Below, one piece after another: positions 1 to 8,413 of a stretch of DNA of 64,000 nt (position 1 is its first letter; each line of letters starts with the position of its first letter). The translations under genes and the position numbers were made by a program. The notes beneath the pieces are model-generated. The model had not been told where the DNA came from. It did not search any database and worked only from the letters and a program-made list of their open reading frames with translations. Source of the DNA: Rhizobium giardinii bv. giardinii H152 (GTDB lineage Bacteria > Pseudomonadota > Alphaproteobacteria > Rhizobiales > Rhizobiaceae); the NCBI RefSeq assembly GCF_000379605.1, contig NZ_KB902579.1, forward strand, positions 186,111 to 250,110. Reading direction: 5' to 3'.

Positions 1-2
1 AG

Positions 3-74
3 CCGCACCCCAAGGAACCGCCGCGCACCGGCGTCAAAGCTCCATATTCAACAGGCTATGGAGCCCCATCATGA
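3..74 (+). CDS. 3' end of an upstream gene (partial, unidentified)
   Basis: The third frame is open from the window edge to a TGA at 72-74. That stop overlaps the ATG of the next gene in an ATGA junction, as in translationally coupled genes. Only about 23 residues are visible, proline/glycine-rich and ending in Gly-Ala-Pro-Ser, so the product cannot be identified. The frame of the downstream gene is also open to the window edge, so this assignment rests on the overlap geometry alone. Confidence 0.35.
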   Translation, partial: PHPKEPPRTGVKAPYSTGYGAPS

Positions 75-1936
75 ACAGGAAATTCCTCGCAGGCTCGGCA
101 CTTGCCACGCTGCTCGTCGTGCCTGCCGCTGCTTTTCTCACGCTGGAGCTGACGCGCAATGGATTGCCGGTCGATACGGGCGAGCAGCAGATCGAGGTGG
201 TCGGCAAAGATGCATCGAAGGGCTCAGAGACGAAGGGCGCAATTGCCGCAAAGCCCGCGTCGGACGTCGCAGCGGACAAACAGTTGACGCCGGAAGCCTC
301 AAGCACGGTGGCAGAAGCTGAGGCGGAAATTGCCGTGAAAAGAGAAACCGGCATTGTGGCTGACGACGCTTATGGAATCGTCCGCGAACGGCATGCTGCT
401 CCATCTCCGGCGGGTGGGATTGAAATGTTGGCTGGCGGCTCTGCCATGCGTACCATGCCCGCGCCGTCCATCGTCCCAAGTGACATAATGCCTCCTCAGG
501 AAGAAAATCGGGACCGCTTTTCCTCGGGCGAAACCAACCCCGTCAAGAGCGTCACCACCGATCCGGTATCGACCTTCTCCGCGGATGTCGACACGGCTTC
601 CTATTCCTTCGTGCGCAAGGCGCTGATGGCCGGCGAGATGCCGGATCCTGACAGCGTGCGCGTCGAGGAGATGATCAATTATTTCCCCTATGACTGGCCG
701 GGTCCGGAAAGCGAAGCCGAGCCGTTCAAGGCAACGGTCACCGTCCTGCCGACGCCGTGGAATGCCAATACGCGGCTGATGCATGTGGGGATCAAGGGGT
801 ATGACGTGGTGGCTGCAGCGGCGCCGCGCGCGAACCTGGTGTTCCTGATCGATGTTTCCGGCTCGATGGACGAGCCCGACAAGCTGCCTCTCCTGAAGAG
901 CGCCTTCCGTCTTCTGGTCGACAAGCTGAAGCCCGAGGATACGGTTTCGATCGTCACCTATGCCGGCAATGCCGGCACGGTGCTCGAGCCGACAGCGATC
1001 AAGGATAAGGCAAAAATCCTGGCCGCGATCGACACGCTTCAGCCGGGTGGTTCGACGGCCGGAGCGCAGGGGTTGGAGGCGGCCTACGATCTGGCTGAGC
1101 GGGCCTTTGTCAAGGGCGGCGTCAACCGGATCATGCTGGCGACCGACGGCGACTTCAATGTCGGCCCTTCCAGCGACGAGGACCTGAAAGCGACGATCGA
1201 ACAGAAGCGCAAGAGCGGCATCTTCCTCTCGGTCCTTGGCTTTGGCCGCGGCAATTACAACGATGCCTTGATGCAGACGCTGGCGCAGAATGGCAATGGC
1301 ACGGCGAGCTATATCGACACGCTGGCCGAAGCGCAGAAGTCGCTGGTCGAGGAGGCGGGGTCGTCGCTCTTCCCGATCGCCAAGGACGTCAAGTTCCAGG
1401 TCGAGTTCAATCCGCGCGAGATCGCCGAATACCGGCTGATCGGCTACGAGACCCGCGCCCTGAAGCGTGAGGACTTCAACAACGACAGGGTCGACGCCGG
1501 CGACATCGGCTCAGGCCACCGCGTCACCGCGATCTACGAGATCACCCCGAAGGGCAGCCCCGCGGTCCTCAACGACGATCTGCGCTACGGCGCCGCGCCG
1601 GCAACGCAACAGGCCGACCCGGCAGAGAAGTCGGGCGAACTGGCCTTCCTGAAAATCCGCTACAAGAAGCCGGACGGCAACACCAGCAGCCTGATCACGA
1701 CGCCCGTGACGGAAGAAAACGCCGTGCCGTCCCTGCAGCAGGCGGGGCAGGATGTGCGATTCTCCGTCGCGGTCGCGGCCTTCGGCCAAAAGCTGCGGGG
1801 AACGGATGCCGTGTCGGCCTATCCCTACGGTTCGATCCTCGATCTGGCTGCGAGCGCCAAGGGGGAGGACACCTACGGCTACCGCGCCGAGTTCCTCAAC
1901 CTTGTCCGTTTGGCAAAGAGCCTCGGTGGCGAATGA
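71..1936 (+). CDS. von Willebrand factor A domain protein (YfbK-like)
   Basis: This is a 621-residue exported protein. Residues 1-23 form a signal peptide (MNRKF, then a hydrophobic stretch). A low-complexity Ala/Glu-rich linker follows to about residue 140. A vWA-associated N-terminal region leads into the vWA domain at about 255-430, with the MIDAS motif DVSGSM near residue 260 and a second metal-site segment, ATDGDFNVG. The C-terminal part resembles the domain that ends YfbK-type proteins. Such proteins bind divalent metal and mediate protein contacts at the cell envelope; no enzymatic role is known. The start is preceded by GGAG at 60-63. The gene converges with the small minus-strand gene only 12 bases away. 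Family assignment is firm, function is not. Confidence 0.88.
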   Translation: MNRKFLAGSALATLLVVPAAAFLTLELTRNGLPVDTGEQQIEVVGKDASKGSETKGAIAAKPASDVAADKQLTPEASSTVAEAEAEIAVKRETGIVADDAYGIVRERHAAPSPAGGIEMLAGGSAMRTMPAPSIVPSDIMPPQEENRDRFSSGETNPVKSVTTDPVSTFSADVDTASYSFVRKALMAGEMPDPDSVRVEEMINYFPYDWPGPESEAEPFKATVTVLPTPWNANTRLMHVGIKGYDVVAAAAPRANLVFLIDVSGSMDEPDKLPLLKSAFRLLVDKLKPEDTVSIVTYAGNAGTVLEPTAIKDKAKILAAIDTLQPGGSTAGAQGLEAAYDLAERAFVKGGVNRIMLATDGDFNVGPSSDEDLKATIEQKRKSGIFLSVLGFGRGNYNDALMQTLAQNGNGTASYIDTLAEAQKSLVEEAGSSLFPIAKDVKFQVEFNPREIAEYRLIGYETRALKREDFNNDRVDAGDIGSGHRVTAIYEITPKGSPAVLNDDLRYGAAPATQQADPAEKSGELAFLKIRYKKPDGNTSSLITTPVTEENAVPSLQQAGQDVRFSVAVAAFGQKLRGTDAVSAYPYGSILDLAASAKGEDTYGYRAEFLNLVRLAKSLGGE

Positions 1937-1948
1937 GGCAGCGAAGGG

Positions 1949-2293
1949 TCAGGCTTTCGGGTAGGCCCTTTCGAGGCCTCCCGATCTGACGAGGCCAGTC
2001 CTGAAGGCCTGGTAGGCGGCGTGCTGACTGGAGCGCGCCGTTTCCATAAGCCGGATCTGCAGCCGGGCAGGGGCGTTCGAACCCAACCATTCGCCCAGTC
2101 TTTCGAGCTTGAGCGAATTCAACAGCCGGGCTTCCGCCGCAAGACTCAAGTGCCGGTACAGACCCTCGACCAGATTTTCATCCTGTGCGGCATTCTCCAT
2201 CAGCAGCTTCAGGTAGGACTGGTCGCTCTCGCCAAGGGCTGCGAGTTTTTCTGCAACGGAATCGCGGTCCGGAAAAGTCGCTGCTGCCTGCAT
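1949..2293 (-). CDS. conserved-looking hypothetical protein, 114 aa
   Basis: This soluble 114-residue protein begins MQAAATFPDR and looks almost entirely alpha-helical, with many Ala, Leu and Glu residues (for example KLAALGESDQ and HLSLAAEARLLNSL). No signal peptide, membrane segment or known motif is visible and the family was not recognised. The reading frame stays open far upstream, but codon use turns arginine/proline-rich there, so the ATG at 2293 is chosen as the start; a GAGAG purine stretch lies about 10 bases upstream. It follows bmt on the same strand, but a terminator between them suggests separate transcription. Confidence 0.6.
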   Translation of the reverse strand: MQAAATFPDRDSVAEKLAALGESDQSYLKLLMENAAQDENLVEGLYRHLSLAAEARLLNSLKLERLGEWLGSNAPARLQIRLMETARSSQHAAYQAFRTGLVRSGGLERAYPKA

Positions 2294-2402
2294 CGTCGGT
2301 TGTCTCTCGTCTTGTTCGTCTGGTGATGGTTCAGCGTCTAACCGATCAGGCTGGGGCAAAACTGGATTCGACCGGATCACCGGTGCAAGGCAGCGACCGA
2401 AC

Positions 2403-2436
2403 AAGAAAAGGCTCGGAACCGTCCGGTCCCGAGCCT
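2403..2436 (-). terminator. rho-independent terminator of bmt
   Basis: Read on the minus strand, a 12-bp stem (GGCTCGGGACCG pairing with CGGTTCCGAGCC, one G-U) is followed directly by TTTTCTT. It lies about 27 bases beyond the bmt stop codon. Confidence 0.8.
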
Positions 2437-2462
2437 CCGTCAGATTCCGCGTTGCGCGTATA

Positions 2463-3482
2463 TCACCCCCGGCGGCGGCCGGCGCGTTCACGTGCAGGAG
2501 CCGCAGGTGCTTCATTGGCGGTCTTGTTGCGCAACGGGCCGATGCGTTCGACGATGGCTTCGACCGTCGGCCGCTCGCCCGGCACATAGGTGTCGAGCGC
2601 GACGCGCATCGCGGCCAGATGCTCGCAGGAGGTGCCGCAGCAGCCGCCGATGATCCTCGCGCCGGCATCGCGGGCAAGCCGGGCATAGTCGGCCATCAGC
2701 GGCGGGGTGCCGGAATAGAAGATTTCCGAGCCGCGGAACTCCGGGATGCCGCAATTGCCCTTGACGATGATCGCCGCCGCCGGGTTGGCTTCCGTCATGT
2801 CCAGCAGCGAAGAGAGGATGTCCGAGGCGCCGACGCCGCAATTGGCACCGGTGGCGACCGGGCCGTCCCCGATATCCGCGGCTACCGCGTGAATATCCTT
2901 CGGGTGCAGACCCATCATCGTCTTGCCGGCCGTGTCGAACGATCCGGTGTAGACATAGGGAAGGCCGACCTTCACCGCTGCTTCAGAGGCCGCACGGATC
3001 TCGTCCGGGGAGGACATCGTCTCGATCCAGGCGACTTCGGCGCCGCCGGCTTTCAGGCCCTCGATCTGCTCGACGAAAGCATCGACCGCATCCTCATAGG
3101 TCATCGCACCGAGCGGGACCAGCAACTCGCCTGTCGGGCCGACGGAACCGGCGGTGATCACCTTGCGCGGTGCCTTGTCGGCGACGGCGCGGGCGATTTC
3201 CGCGGCCCGCTTGTTGAGCTCGTGGACGCGGTCCTGTGCATGGTGCAGCTTGAGCCGGTGGCGCGTGCCGCCGAACGAATTGGTCAGGATGATATCCGCG
3301 CCGGCATCGACGAAGTCCTGGTGCAGCTTGGTGATGTTTTCAGGCTTGGCCTCGTTCCAGAGCTCCGGCGCTTCACCAGCCTCGAGACCCATTGCAAACA
3401 GCGAGGTGCCGGTCGCGCCGTCGGCGAGCAGCACGCCCTTGGCGTTGAGAAGGTCGGAAAGCGGATTGGCTTGCGCGGTCAT
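2463..3482 (-). CDS. bmt: betaine/homocysteine S-methyltransferase family protein
   Basis: A 339-residue cytosolic enzyme of the homocysteine S-methyltransferase (pfam S-methyl_trans) family, which moves a methyl group to homocysteine to give methionine. The N-terminus has LLADGATGTSLF, and the zinc-binding cysteines are visible as the GANCGVG cysteine and the C-terminal GGCCGTS pair, all required by the family. The short length and absence of a cobalamin domain fit the BHMT/Bmt type found in rhizobia, which can use glycine betaine as methyl donor. Start 3482 is chosen because an AGGAAT sequence precedes it; an upstream in-frame ATG lies across the operator. The betaine-type transporter nearby fits a betaine methyl-donor role, though this is inference from context. 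Confidence 0.85.
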   Translation of the reverse strand: MTAQANPLSDLLNAKGVLLADGATGTSLFAMGLEAGEAPELWNEAKPENITKLHQDFVDAGADIILTNSFGGTRHRLKLHHAQDRVHELNKRAAEIARAVADKAPRKVITAGSVGPTGELLVPLGAMTYEDAVDAFVEQIEGLKAGGAEVAWIETMSSPDEIRAASEAAVKVGLPYVYTGSFDTAGKTMMGLHPKDIHAVAADIGDGPVATGANCGVGASDILSSLLDMTEANPAAAIIVKGNCGIPEFRGSEIFYSGTPPLMADYARLARDAGARIIGGCCGTSCEHLAAMRVALDTYVPGERPTVEAIVERIGPLRNKTANEAPAAPARERAGRRRG

Positions 3483-3516
3483 GGCGGATTCCTGATTAAT
3501 CGAGTGACACAAGCAT

Positions 3517-3532
3517 ATAAAGATATCTTTAT
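3517..3532. promoter_or_regulatory. palindromic operator upstream of bmt (SahR/ArsR-like)
   Basis: ATAAAGATATCTTTAT is a perfect 16-bp palindrome 34 bases upstream of the bmt start; with one mismatch the symmetry extends to 3514-3535. Rhizobial methionine-cycle genes are controlled by ArsR-family regulators of the SahR type that bind AT-rich palindromes of this style. Assignment to that regulator is inference; the palindrome itself is plain. Confidence 0.65.
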
Positions 3533-3557
3533 GTGATTGCAATGGTCTCGACTTTGA

Positions 3558-4976
3558 TCAGCGCGGCATCCGCACGCCCATTCGCGCCGCAATTCCCAAG
3601 CCGAAAACGGCCAGGGCGGTCATGAGCCACATCGGATCGGCGCGGTTGAGCAGGAAGCTTTCCATCATGCCGTTATAAGTCATGAAGATGATGACCATGA
3701 TGCAGAAGTCCGCGAAATGGCGGCTCGCGGGCTGCCGGGTGGCGCGAATATAGTCGTAGAACGGTTTGGCGAAGAGCAGCAGGATCATCAGCAGCCCGCC
3801 CGGCAGGCCGAAGGTGAGAACGGCGTCGAGATAGCTGTTGTGACCCGAGACGATACCCCGCACGTCCCAATTCGCCTCGAAATTTGCTTCGAGGCCGCGA
3901 ATGATCGGCGACTGCCAGAAGCTCGCATAGCCGTGGCCAACCCACAGGTGGTCGGGAATGCTTGCGCTCGCAAACTTCCAGATGTCGTCGCGGCCGGTGA
4001 AGGTCGGGTCTTCCAGCAGTACAGTGGTGATCGACAGGAACAGGTTCGAATAGATGGTGCCAAGCGTCAGGCAGAAAATCAGGACCGCGAAGAGGAAGTG
4101 GGCAAAGACCATCAGGCCCGGTTTGCCGACCGCACGGCCGCCGAGCACCAGCATGATCGCCAGAGGTAGGAAGCCGATCGTCGTCTTCGAACCCGTGTGA
4201 AGCACGAAATTGGCTGCGAGAAGGGCGATCAGCAGGCCCCGCACGGTGGCGCCCGCCCGCAGGCAGTAGATGCCGAACATGCACAGCACGGAAAATACCG
4301 GCGCCGTGACGTTCTTGTGGATCAGGTGGCCTTTCCAGAATCCGGCATGCCACGGTTCAGCACCGGTGGCGGTGTGAATGGCAAGGCCGGGTGCGAGGAC
4401 GAGCGCCGCGTAGTCGATGAGGATCAGAAAGAGAACGGCGTTTGCGCCGGCCTTGACGAAATCCTTCTCGCTGCGCGGGAGGACCAGCACGCCGGCGACC
4501 AGGATCATCGCCACCAGGCTCAACATCAAGCCGCGGGCCGATGACGCCGGATCATAGGATTGCAGGCAGGAAAAGAAGGCGATGGCGAAGACCATGACCC
4601 ATGTCGGCGATGCGATGCGCTTCAACACGCGCGCGTCGACGATCAAGAGCATGGCGAAAAGATATATGCCGCCGAGACCGAGATAGCCGAGCTGATTGAC
4701 GATGTTGCCGTCCTTGACCGCCGTGGGGTCGGGGTCGTAGGTGCCCTGGAACGGAGCAAGCGTGAAGGCGATCAGGAACAGGCCGGCGCCGGACAGGAAT
4801 GCGGCCACTTTTCGCGTGATCTGCTCCGCAAGAAGGCCGTCGCTCCCCCGAGGAGGGACGGCAAGGCGGTGATAATCCCGCGACGCTGTCGAAGCATGAT
4901 CCTGCATCTGACCGGCCGGATTGAGGAAGGCGCCGTGGCGCGACCGCCCCGGTGGATGAGGCGTTTCCGTTACCAT
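3558..4976 (-). CDS. O-antigen ligase / Wzy polymerase family membrane protein (ExoQ-like)
   Basis: A 472-residue inner-membrane protein with about 10-12 hydrophobic segments. The large periplasmic loop near residues 300-400 carries the hallmarks of the Wzy_C/O-antigen ligase family: TFTGRDDIW, GHGYASFW and HNSYLDAVLTFGLPGG. Family members polymerise exopolysaccharide repeat units or ligate O-antigen to lipid A-core; the closest rhizobial type is ExoQ. No glycosyltransferase or flippase genes adjoin, so the polysaccharide cannot be named. The first 23 residues are Pro/Arg/His-rich and the start may instead be the Met at 4907 (MQDHAS). Confidence 0.8.
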   Translation of the reverse strand: MVTETPHPPGRSRHGAFLNPAGQMQDHASTASRDYHRLAVPPRGSDGLLAEQITRKVAAFLSGAGLFLIAFTLAPFQGTYDPDPTAVKDGNIVNQLGYLGLGGIYLFAMLLIVDARVLKRIASPTWVMVFAIAFFSCLQSYDPASSARGLMLSLVAMILVAGVLVLPRSEKDFVKAGANAVLFLILIDYAALVLAPGLAIHTATGAEPWHAGFWKGHLIHKNVTAPVFSVLCMFGIYCLRAGATVRGLLIALLAANFVLHTGSKTTIGFLPLAIMLVLGGRAVGKPGLMVFAHFLFAVLIFCLTLGTIYSNLFLSITTVLLEDPTFTGRDDIWKFASASIPDHLWVGHGYASFWQSPIIRGLEANFEANWDVRGIVSGHNSYLDAVLTFGLPGGLLMILLLFAKPFYDYIRATRQPASRHFADFCIMVIIFMTYNGMMESFLLNRADPMWLMTALAVFGLGIAARMGVRMPR

Positions 4977-5014
4977 GACGGTTTATGGTTAAGCCAAGGT
5001 GAACGACAGCTGGG

Positions 5015-5038
5015 AAAGCGCCCGTTTCCGGGCGCTTT
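5015..5038 (-). terminator. hairpin after the betaine/choline ABC operon
   Basis: AAAGCGCCCG and CGGGCGCTTT form a perfect 10-bp stem with a 4-base loop, 25 bases past the ATPase stop codon on the minus strand. The T run is only three bases and comes from the stem itself, so termination efficiency is uncertain. Confidence 0.7.
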
Positions 5039-5062
5039 ACGGTGCTTCAATGCAGCGTATGA

Positions 5063-6115
5063 TCACTCCGCTGCCTGGGCCACCTTTTCGTGGCTGATCG
5101 GCGTCACCATGGCGGAAATGATCGTGCCGAGGTCGATCGATCCGACGGCTTTGCCATTGGCGTCGACCACATGGGCGATATTCTGGTTGGCGAGGGTCAT
5201 CATCCGGGCAGCACTTTCGAGCACGGTGCCGACCACGACAGGGACGCCTTCCGGATTTCCCGACAGCGGCCTCATGATCGTCTCGACATTGATCACGCGG
5301 CCGCGGTTCACCTCCTTGACGAAGGCGGTGATATATTCGTCGGCCGGTTTCAGGACGATATCCTGGCCCGTGCCCTGCTGGATCACCTTGCCGTCACGCA
5401 GGATGGCGATCTTGTCGCCGAGCCTCAGCGCCTCGTCGAGGTCATGGGTGATGAAAACCACCGTCTTCTTCAATTCCTTCTGCAGGTCGAGCAGGACGGT
5501 CTGCATGTCGACGCGGATCAGCGGGTCGAGCGCCGAATAGGCTTCGTCCATCAGCAGGATGTCGGCATCGTTGGTCAGCGCGCGGGCAAGCCCGACGCGC
5601 TGCTGCATGCCGCCCGAAAGCTGGTTCGGATAGTGGTTCTCGAAGCCCTTGAGGCCGACCCGTTCGATCCAGCCCTGCGCCCGCTTGCGGCATTCCGCAT
5701 CCGGCACCCCCTGGATTTCCAACCCATAGATGGTGTTTTCGATGACGGTGCGGTGCGGCAGCAGCGCAAACTTCTGGAACACCATTGCCGTCTTGTGGCG
5801 GCGGAATTCACGAAGGTCGTTTTCGTTCATCTTGCAGACGTCGACGCCGTCATAGAGCACTTCGCCGGCCGTCGGATCGATCAGCCGGTTGATGTGGCGG
5901 ATGAGGGTCGACTTGCCGGAACCCGACAGGCCCATGACCACCATGACACCGCCGGCAGGCATGGAGATGTTGATGTCCTGAAGTCCGAGCACATGGCCGT
6001 GCTTCTCGTTCAGTTCGCCCTTGGTCATCCCGGCCTTCACCTGGTCGACGAAGTCGCCACCGCGGGGCCCGAAGATCTTGTAGAGGTTCTTGACCTCGAT
6101 TGCGTGACTAGCCAT
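5063..6115 (-). CDS. quaternary amine ABC transporter, ATP-binding protein (ProV/ChoV type)
   Basis: A 350-residue cytoplasmic ATPase of the glycine betaine/choline/proline-betaine uptake family. The Walker A GLSGSGKST is at about 67-75, the Q-loop lies in MVFQKFALLPH, the signature is LSGGMQQRVGLARAL, and Walker B is DILLMDEAYSALDP. The D-loop and HDLDEALRL switch region follow, and the C-terminal ~70 residues form a CBS-like regulatory region. The sequence AYSALDP is typical of ProV/OpuAA relatives. It overlaps the permease gene by 8 bases. The substrate could be choline, betaine, or histidine/proline betaine (as for rhizobial Hut); sequence alone does not decide. Confidence 0.88.
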   Translation of the reverse strand: MASHAIEVKNLYKIFGPRGGDFVDQVKAGMTKGELNEKHGHVLGLQDINISMPAGGVMVVMGLSGSGKSTLIRHINRLIDPTAGEVLYDGVDVCKMNENDLREFRRHKTAMVFQKFALLPHRTVIENTIYGLEIQGVPDAECRKRAQGWIERVGLKGFENHYPNQLSGGMQQRVGLARALTNDADILLMDEAYSALDPLIRVDMQTVLLDLQKELKKTVVFITHDLDEALRLGDKIAILRDGKVIQQGTGQDIVLKPADEYITAFVKEVNRGRVINVETIMRPLSGNPEGVPVVVGTVLESAARMMTLANQNIAHVVDANGKAVGSIDLGTIISAMVTPISHEKVAQAAE

Positions 6116-7016
6116 GGATCACCTCCGAATGCTTCTGCAGCCGCTTTCCGTAAGCCTGGCTGGTACGATCAAAAATGATGGCGATCGCGACGAGCGCGAA
6201 GCCATTGAAAAAGCCGACGGTGAAAAACTGGTTGTTGATCGCCTGCAGCACGTTGCGGCCAAGACCGCCGACGCCGACCATCGATGCGACGACGACCATC
6301 GCGAGCGACATCATGATCGTCTGGTTGATGCCGGCCATGATGGTCGGCAGGGCGAGCGGCATCTGGACGTTCTTCAGCCGCTGCCACGGCGAGGAACCGA
6401 AGGCGTCCGCGGCTTCCAGCACCTCCTTGTCGACAAGCCGGATTCCGAGATTGGTCAGGCGGATCATCGGCGGCACGGCATAGATGACCACGGCGATGAG
6501 GCCGGGAACCTTGCCGATACCGAAGATCATGACGACCGGAATGAGGTAGACGAAGCTCGGCATCGTCTGCATGACGTCGAGGATCGGATTGATGATCGAC
6601 TGGGCTCGCTCGGAGCGAGCCATGACGATGCCGATCGGAATCCCGACCAGGATGGCGATCAGCGTACAGACCGTGACCATCGCCAGCGTGATCATCGTGT
6701 CGTTCCACAGCCCGACAAGACCGATCGCGAACATGGACACGATGGTGCCGAGCGTGATGCGCATGTTGCGGCTGCCGTAATAGACGATCGCAACCATCGC
6801 GGCCAGAATGACGATCCAGGGCGAACTGACGAACAGCCTTTCAAGGTAGTTCAGGAACCACTGAAGCGGCTGGACAAGCGCATCGATGGCATTCACATAG
6901 CTGCGGACGAGACCTTTGAAGCCTTCGTCCACGCTCTTGCGTGCCATGCGGATTGTCGTGTCGTCGATCGCCGGAAATTTACAAAGCAGATCTGGCAAGT
7001 AACTGCATATTGCCAT
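6108..7016 (-). CDS. quaternary amine ABC transporter, permease (ProW/ChoW type)
   Basis: A 302-residue inner-membrane permease. An N-terminal amphipathic region (MAICSYLPDLLCKFP) typical of ProW relatives precedes about six membrane segments between residues 70 and 290. The EAA loop that contacts the ATPase is present in the segment EVLEAADAFGSSPWQRLKNV. It sits between the binding-protein gene (312 bases upstream) and the ATPase (8-base overlap). A good AGGGGA ribosome site is located 5 bases upstream of the ATG. Confidence 0.88.
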   Translation of the reverse strand: MAICSYLPDLLCKFPAIDDTTIRMARKSVDEGFKGLVRSYVNAIDALVQPLQWFLNYLERLFVSSPWIVILAAMVAIVYYGSRNMRITLGTIVSMFAIGLVGLWNDTMITLAMVTVCTLIAILVGIPIGIVMARSERAQSIINPILDVMQTMPSFVYLIPVVMIFGIGKVPGLIAVVIYAVPPMIRLTNLGIRLVDKEVLEAADAFGSSPWQRLKNVQMPLALPTIMAGINQTIMMSLAMVVVASMVGVGGLGRNVLQAINNQFFTVGFFNGFALVAIAIIFDRTSQAYGKRLQKHSEVIHG

Positions 7017-7029
7017 TGTGTTCCCCTTT

Positions 7030-7310
7030 TAGCCGGAAATTTTAAAGTGCCGGCTACGTCATCGGGCCAGTTCAAGGCTCGTGCGCAGACTTGGGTGGTC
7101 TCTTCGGACCCCGGCATTTCGAGAATATGACAAGTTTCGCCGCAGGCGACTATGCCGTTTGCGACGATCTTCGTTTTCACATTCGCATGTGGTGAAGCAC
7201 CGGCGGCATCTTGCGCCGCCGGACACTCGCCCATTGTCTTGCGGTCGTCGCGACTTGCTACGTTCCCGGATCATTCAGAAAGTGAGACGGCAGAGCGTGA
7301 AGCTCCGCCG
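7030..7310 (-). other. intercistronic region with three GC-rich hairpins
   Basis: The 312-base gap between the binding-protein gene and the permease gene holds no ORF but three stem-loops: 7030-7056 (TAGCCGG/CCGGCTA), 7200-7222 (8-bp CCGGCGGC/GCCGCCGG) and 7288-7310 (9-bp, one G-U). None is followed by a T tract on the minus strand. Such structures commonly stabilise or partially terminate binding-protein mRNA, raising its level above that of the permease. That role is inferred. Confidence 0.6.
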
Positions 7311-7328
7311 CCCGTCGGCAGGCGTTGG

Positions 7329-8327
7329 TTAGAGAGCAGCCTTGACCTTCTCTGCGACGTCTGGTGCGACCCACTTGGTCCACATGTCCGGATAGTTTTC
7401 CAGGAAGTGCTTTGCTGCGTCCTCGTTCGTGCCCTGGTTTTCATCCATCCAGGCGAGAACCTTGTTGACCGTGCCGTTATCCCACTTGCGGGTCTTGACG
7501 TAGTCCATGGCAACGCCGGCCTTCTCGGCGAAGGCCTTGGTCACGACGGTGTAGACATCCGAGGTCGGATAGGAATTGACCTTCGGATCCGGGCAGTCCG
7601 GAACCGCCGTGCAGGCGTCCCAGTCGGCCTTGCTGTGTTCGACGCCGAAGCTGAGGCGAGTCATCTCGTATTTGCCGAGAATGGCGGTTGGAGCCCAGTA
7701 GTAGCCGAGCCAGCCGGCCTTCTTTTCAACGGCGTTGGAGATCGATCCGTCGAGGCCGGCAGCCGAACCGGTGTCGATCAGCTCGAAGCCGAGCTTTTCT
7801 GCGCCGAGCGCCTTGTAGAGGTTGGCGGAGGACACCTGGCAGTTCCAGCCCGACGGGCAGTTGTAGATGGCGGCCTTGGACGGATCCTCAGGCGCCGGGA
7901 ACAGTTCAGGATGCTTCAGCGCGTCCTGGACCGTCTTGATGTCCGGGTTCGCATCGGCAATGAATTTCGGAATCCACCAGCCTTCGACGCCACCTTCGCT
8001 GAGCAGCGGAGCGGCTTCGATCAGGCGGCCTTCCTTGATGGCGGCGTCGAGCGGCGTGCGCACGGCATTGACCCACAATTCGGGGGCCATGTCGGGCTGG
8101 GCCTTCTCGTTCATCGAGGTGAATGTCGGCATGGTGTCGCCGGTGACGAGCGTCACCGTGCAGCCGTAGCCGTTTTCAAGGATGAACTTGTCGACATGCG
8201 CAGCAACGCCAGCCGATGCCCAGTTCATTTCTGCGATGCTGACTTCGCCGCATTCTGCGGCCTGTGCCGAGCCGGCCATAGCGTAAAGGCCAGCGGCGAG
8301 AATGGTGGAAGCGAGAAGCTTCTTCAT
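7329..8327 (-). CDS. quaternary amine ABC transporter, periplasmic binding protein (OpuAC/ProX type)
   Basis: A 332-residue periplasmic protein with a signal peptide (MKKLLASTILAAGLYAMAGSAQAA). The mature part matches the OpuAC fold; family-typical segments are GDTMPTFTSMNEK near residue 63, APELWVNAV, and the aromatic-rich GWLGYYWAPTAILGKY that would contribute to the cation-pi box for a quaternary ammonium ligand. Four Cys (CGEV, GCTV, NCPSGWNC and DACTAVPDC pairs) suggest disulfides. It is the first gene of the three-gene transporter operon. Ligand assignment among choline, glycine betaine and proline betaine is open. Confidence 0.85.
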   Translation of the reverse strand: MKKLLASTILAAGLYAMAGSAQAAECGEVSIAEMNWASAGVAAHVDKFILENGYGCTVTLVTGDTMPTFTSMNEKAQPDMAPELWVNAVRTPLDAAIKEGRLIEAAPLLSEGGVEGWWIPKFIADANPDIKTVQDALKHPELFPAPEDPSKAAIYNCPSGWNCQVSSANLYKALGAEKLGFELIDTGSAAGLDGSISNAVEKKAGWLGYYWAPTAILGKYEMTRLSFGVEHSKADWDACTAVPDCPDPKVNSYPTSDVYTVVTKAFAEKAGVAMDYVKTRKWDNGTVNKVLAWMDENQGTNEDAAKHFLENYPDMWTKWVAPDVAEKVKAAL

Positions 8328-8397
8328 GTTTAAGACCTCCCAGTCTTAGTGCAGCCAAAAATCTTTGGGGCGAGCCAGAATACTGCACGTCCTGGAC

Positions 8398-8413
8398 ACC
8401 CAAACGTTTAGGT
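8398..8413. promoter_or_regulatory. operator-like palindrome upstream of the binding-protein gene
   Basis: ACCCAAACGTTTAGGT has 8-base half sites with one mismatch around a central CG, 71 bases upstream of the transporter start. The AAACGTTT core resembles LacI/GntR-type operators. No regulator gene is adjacent, so the binding protein is unknown. Confidence 0.4.
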
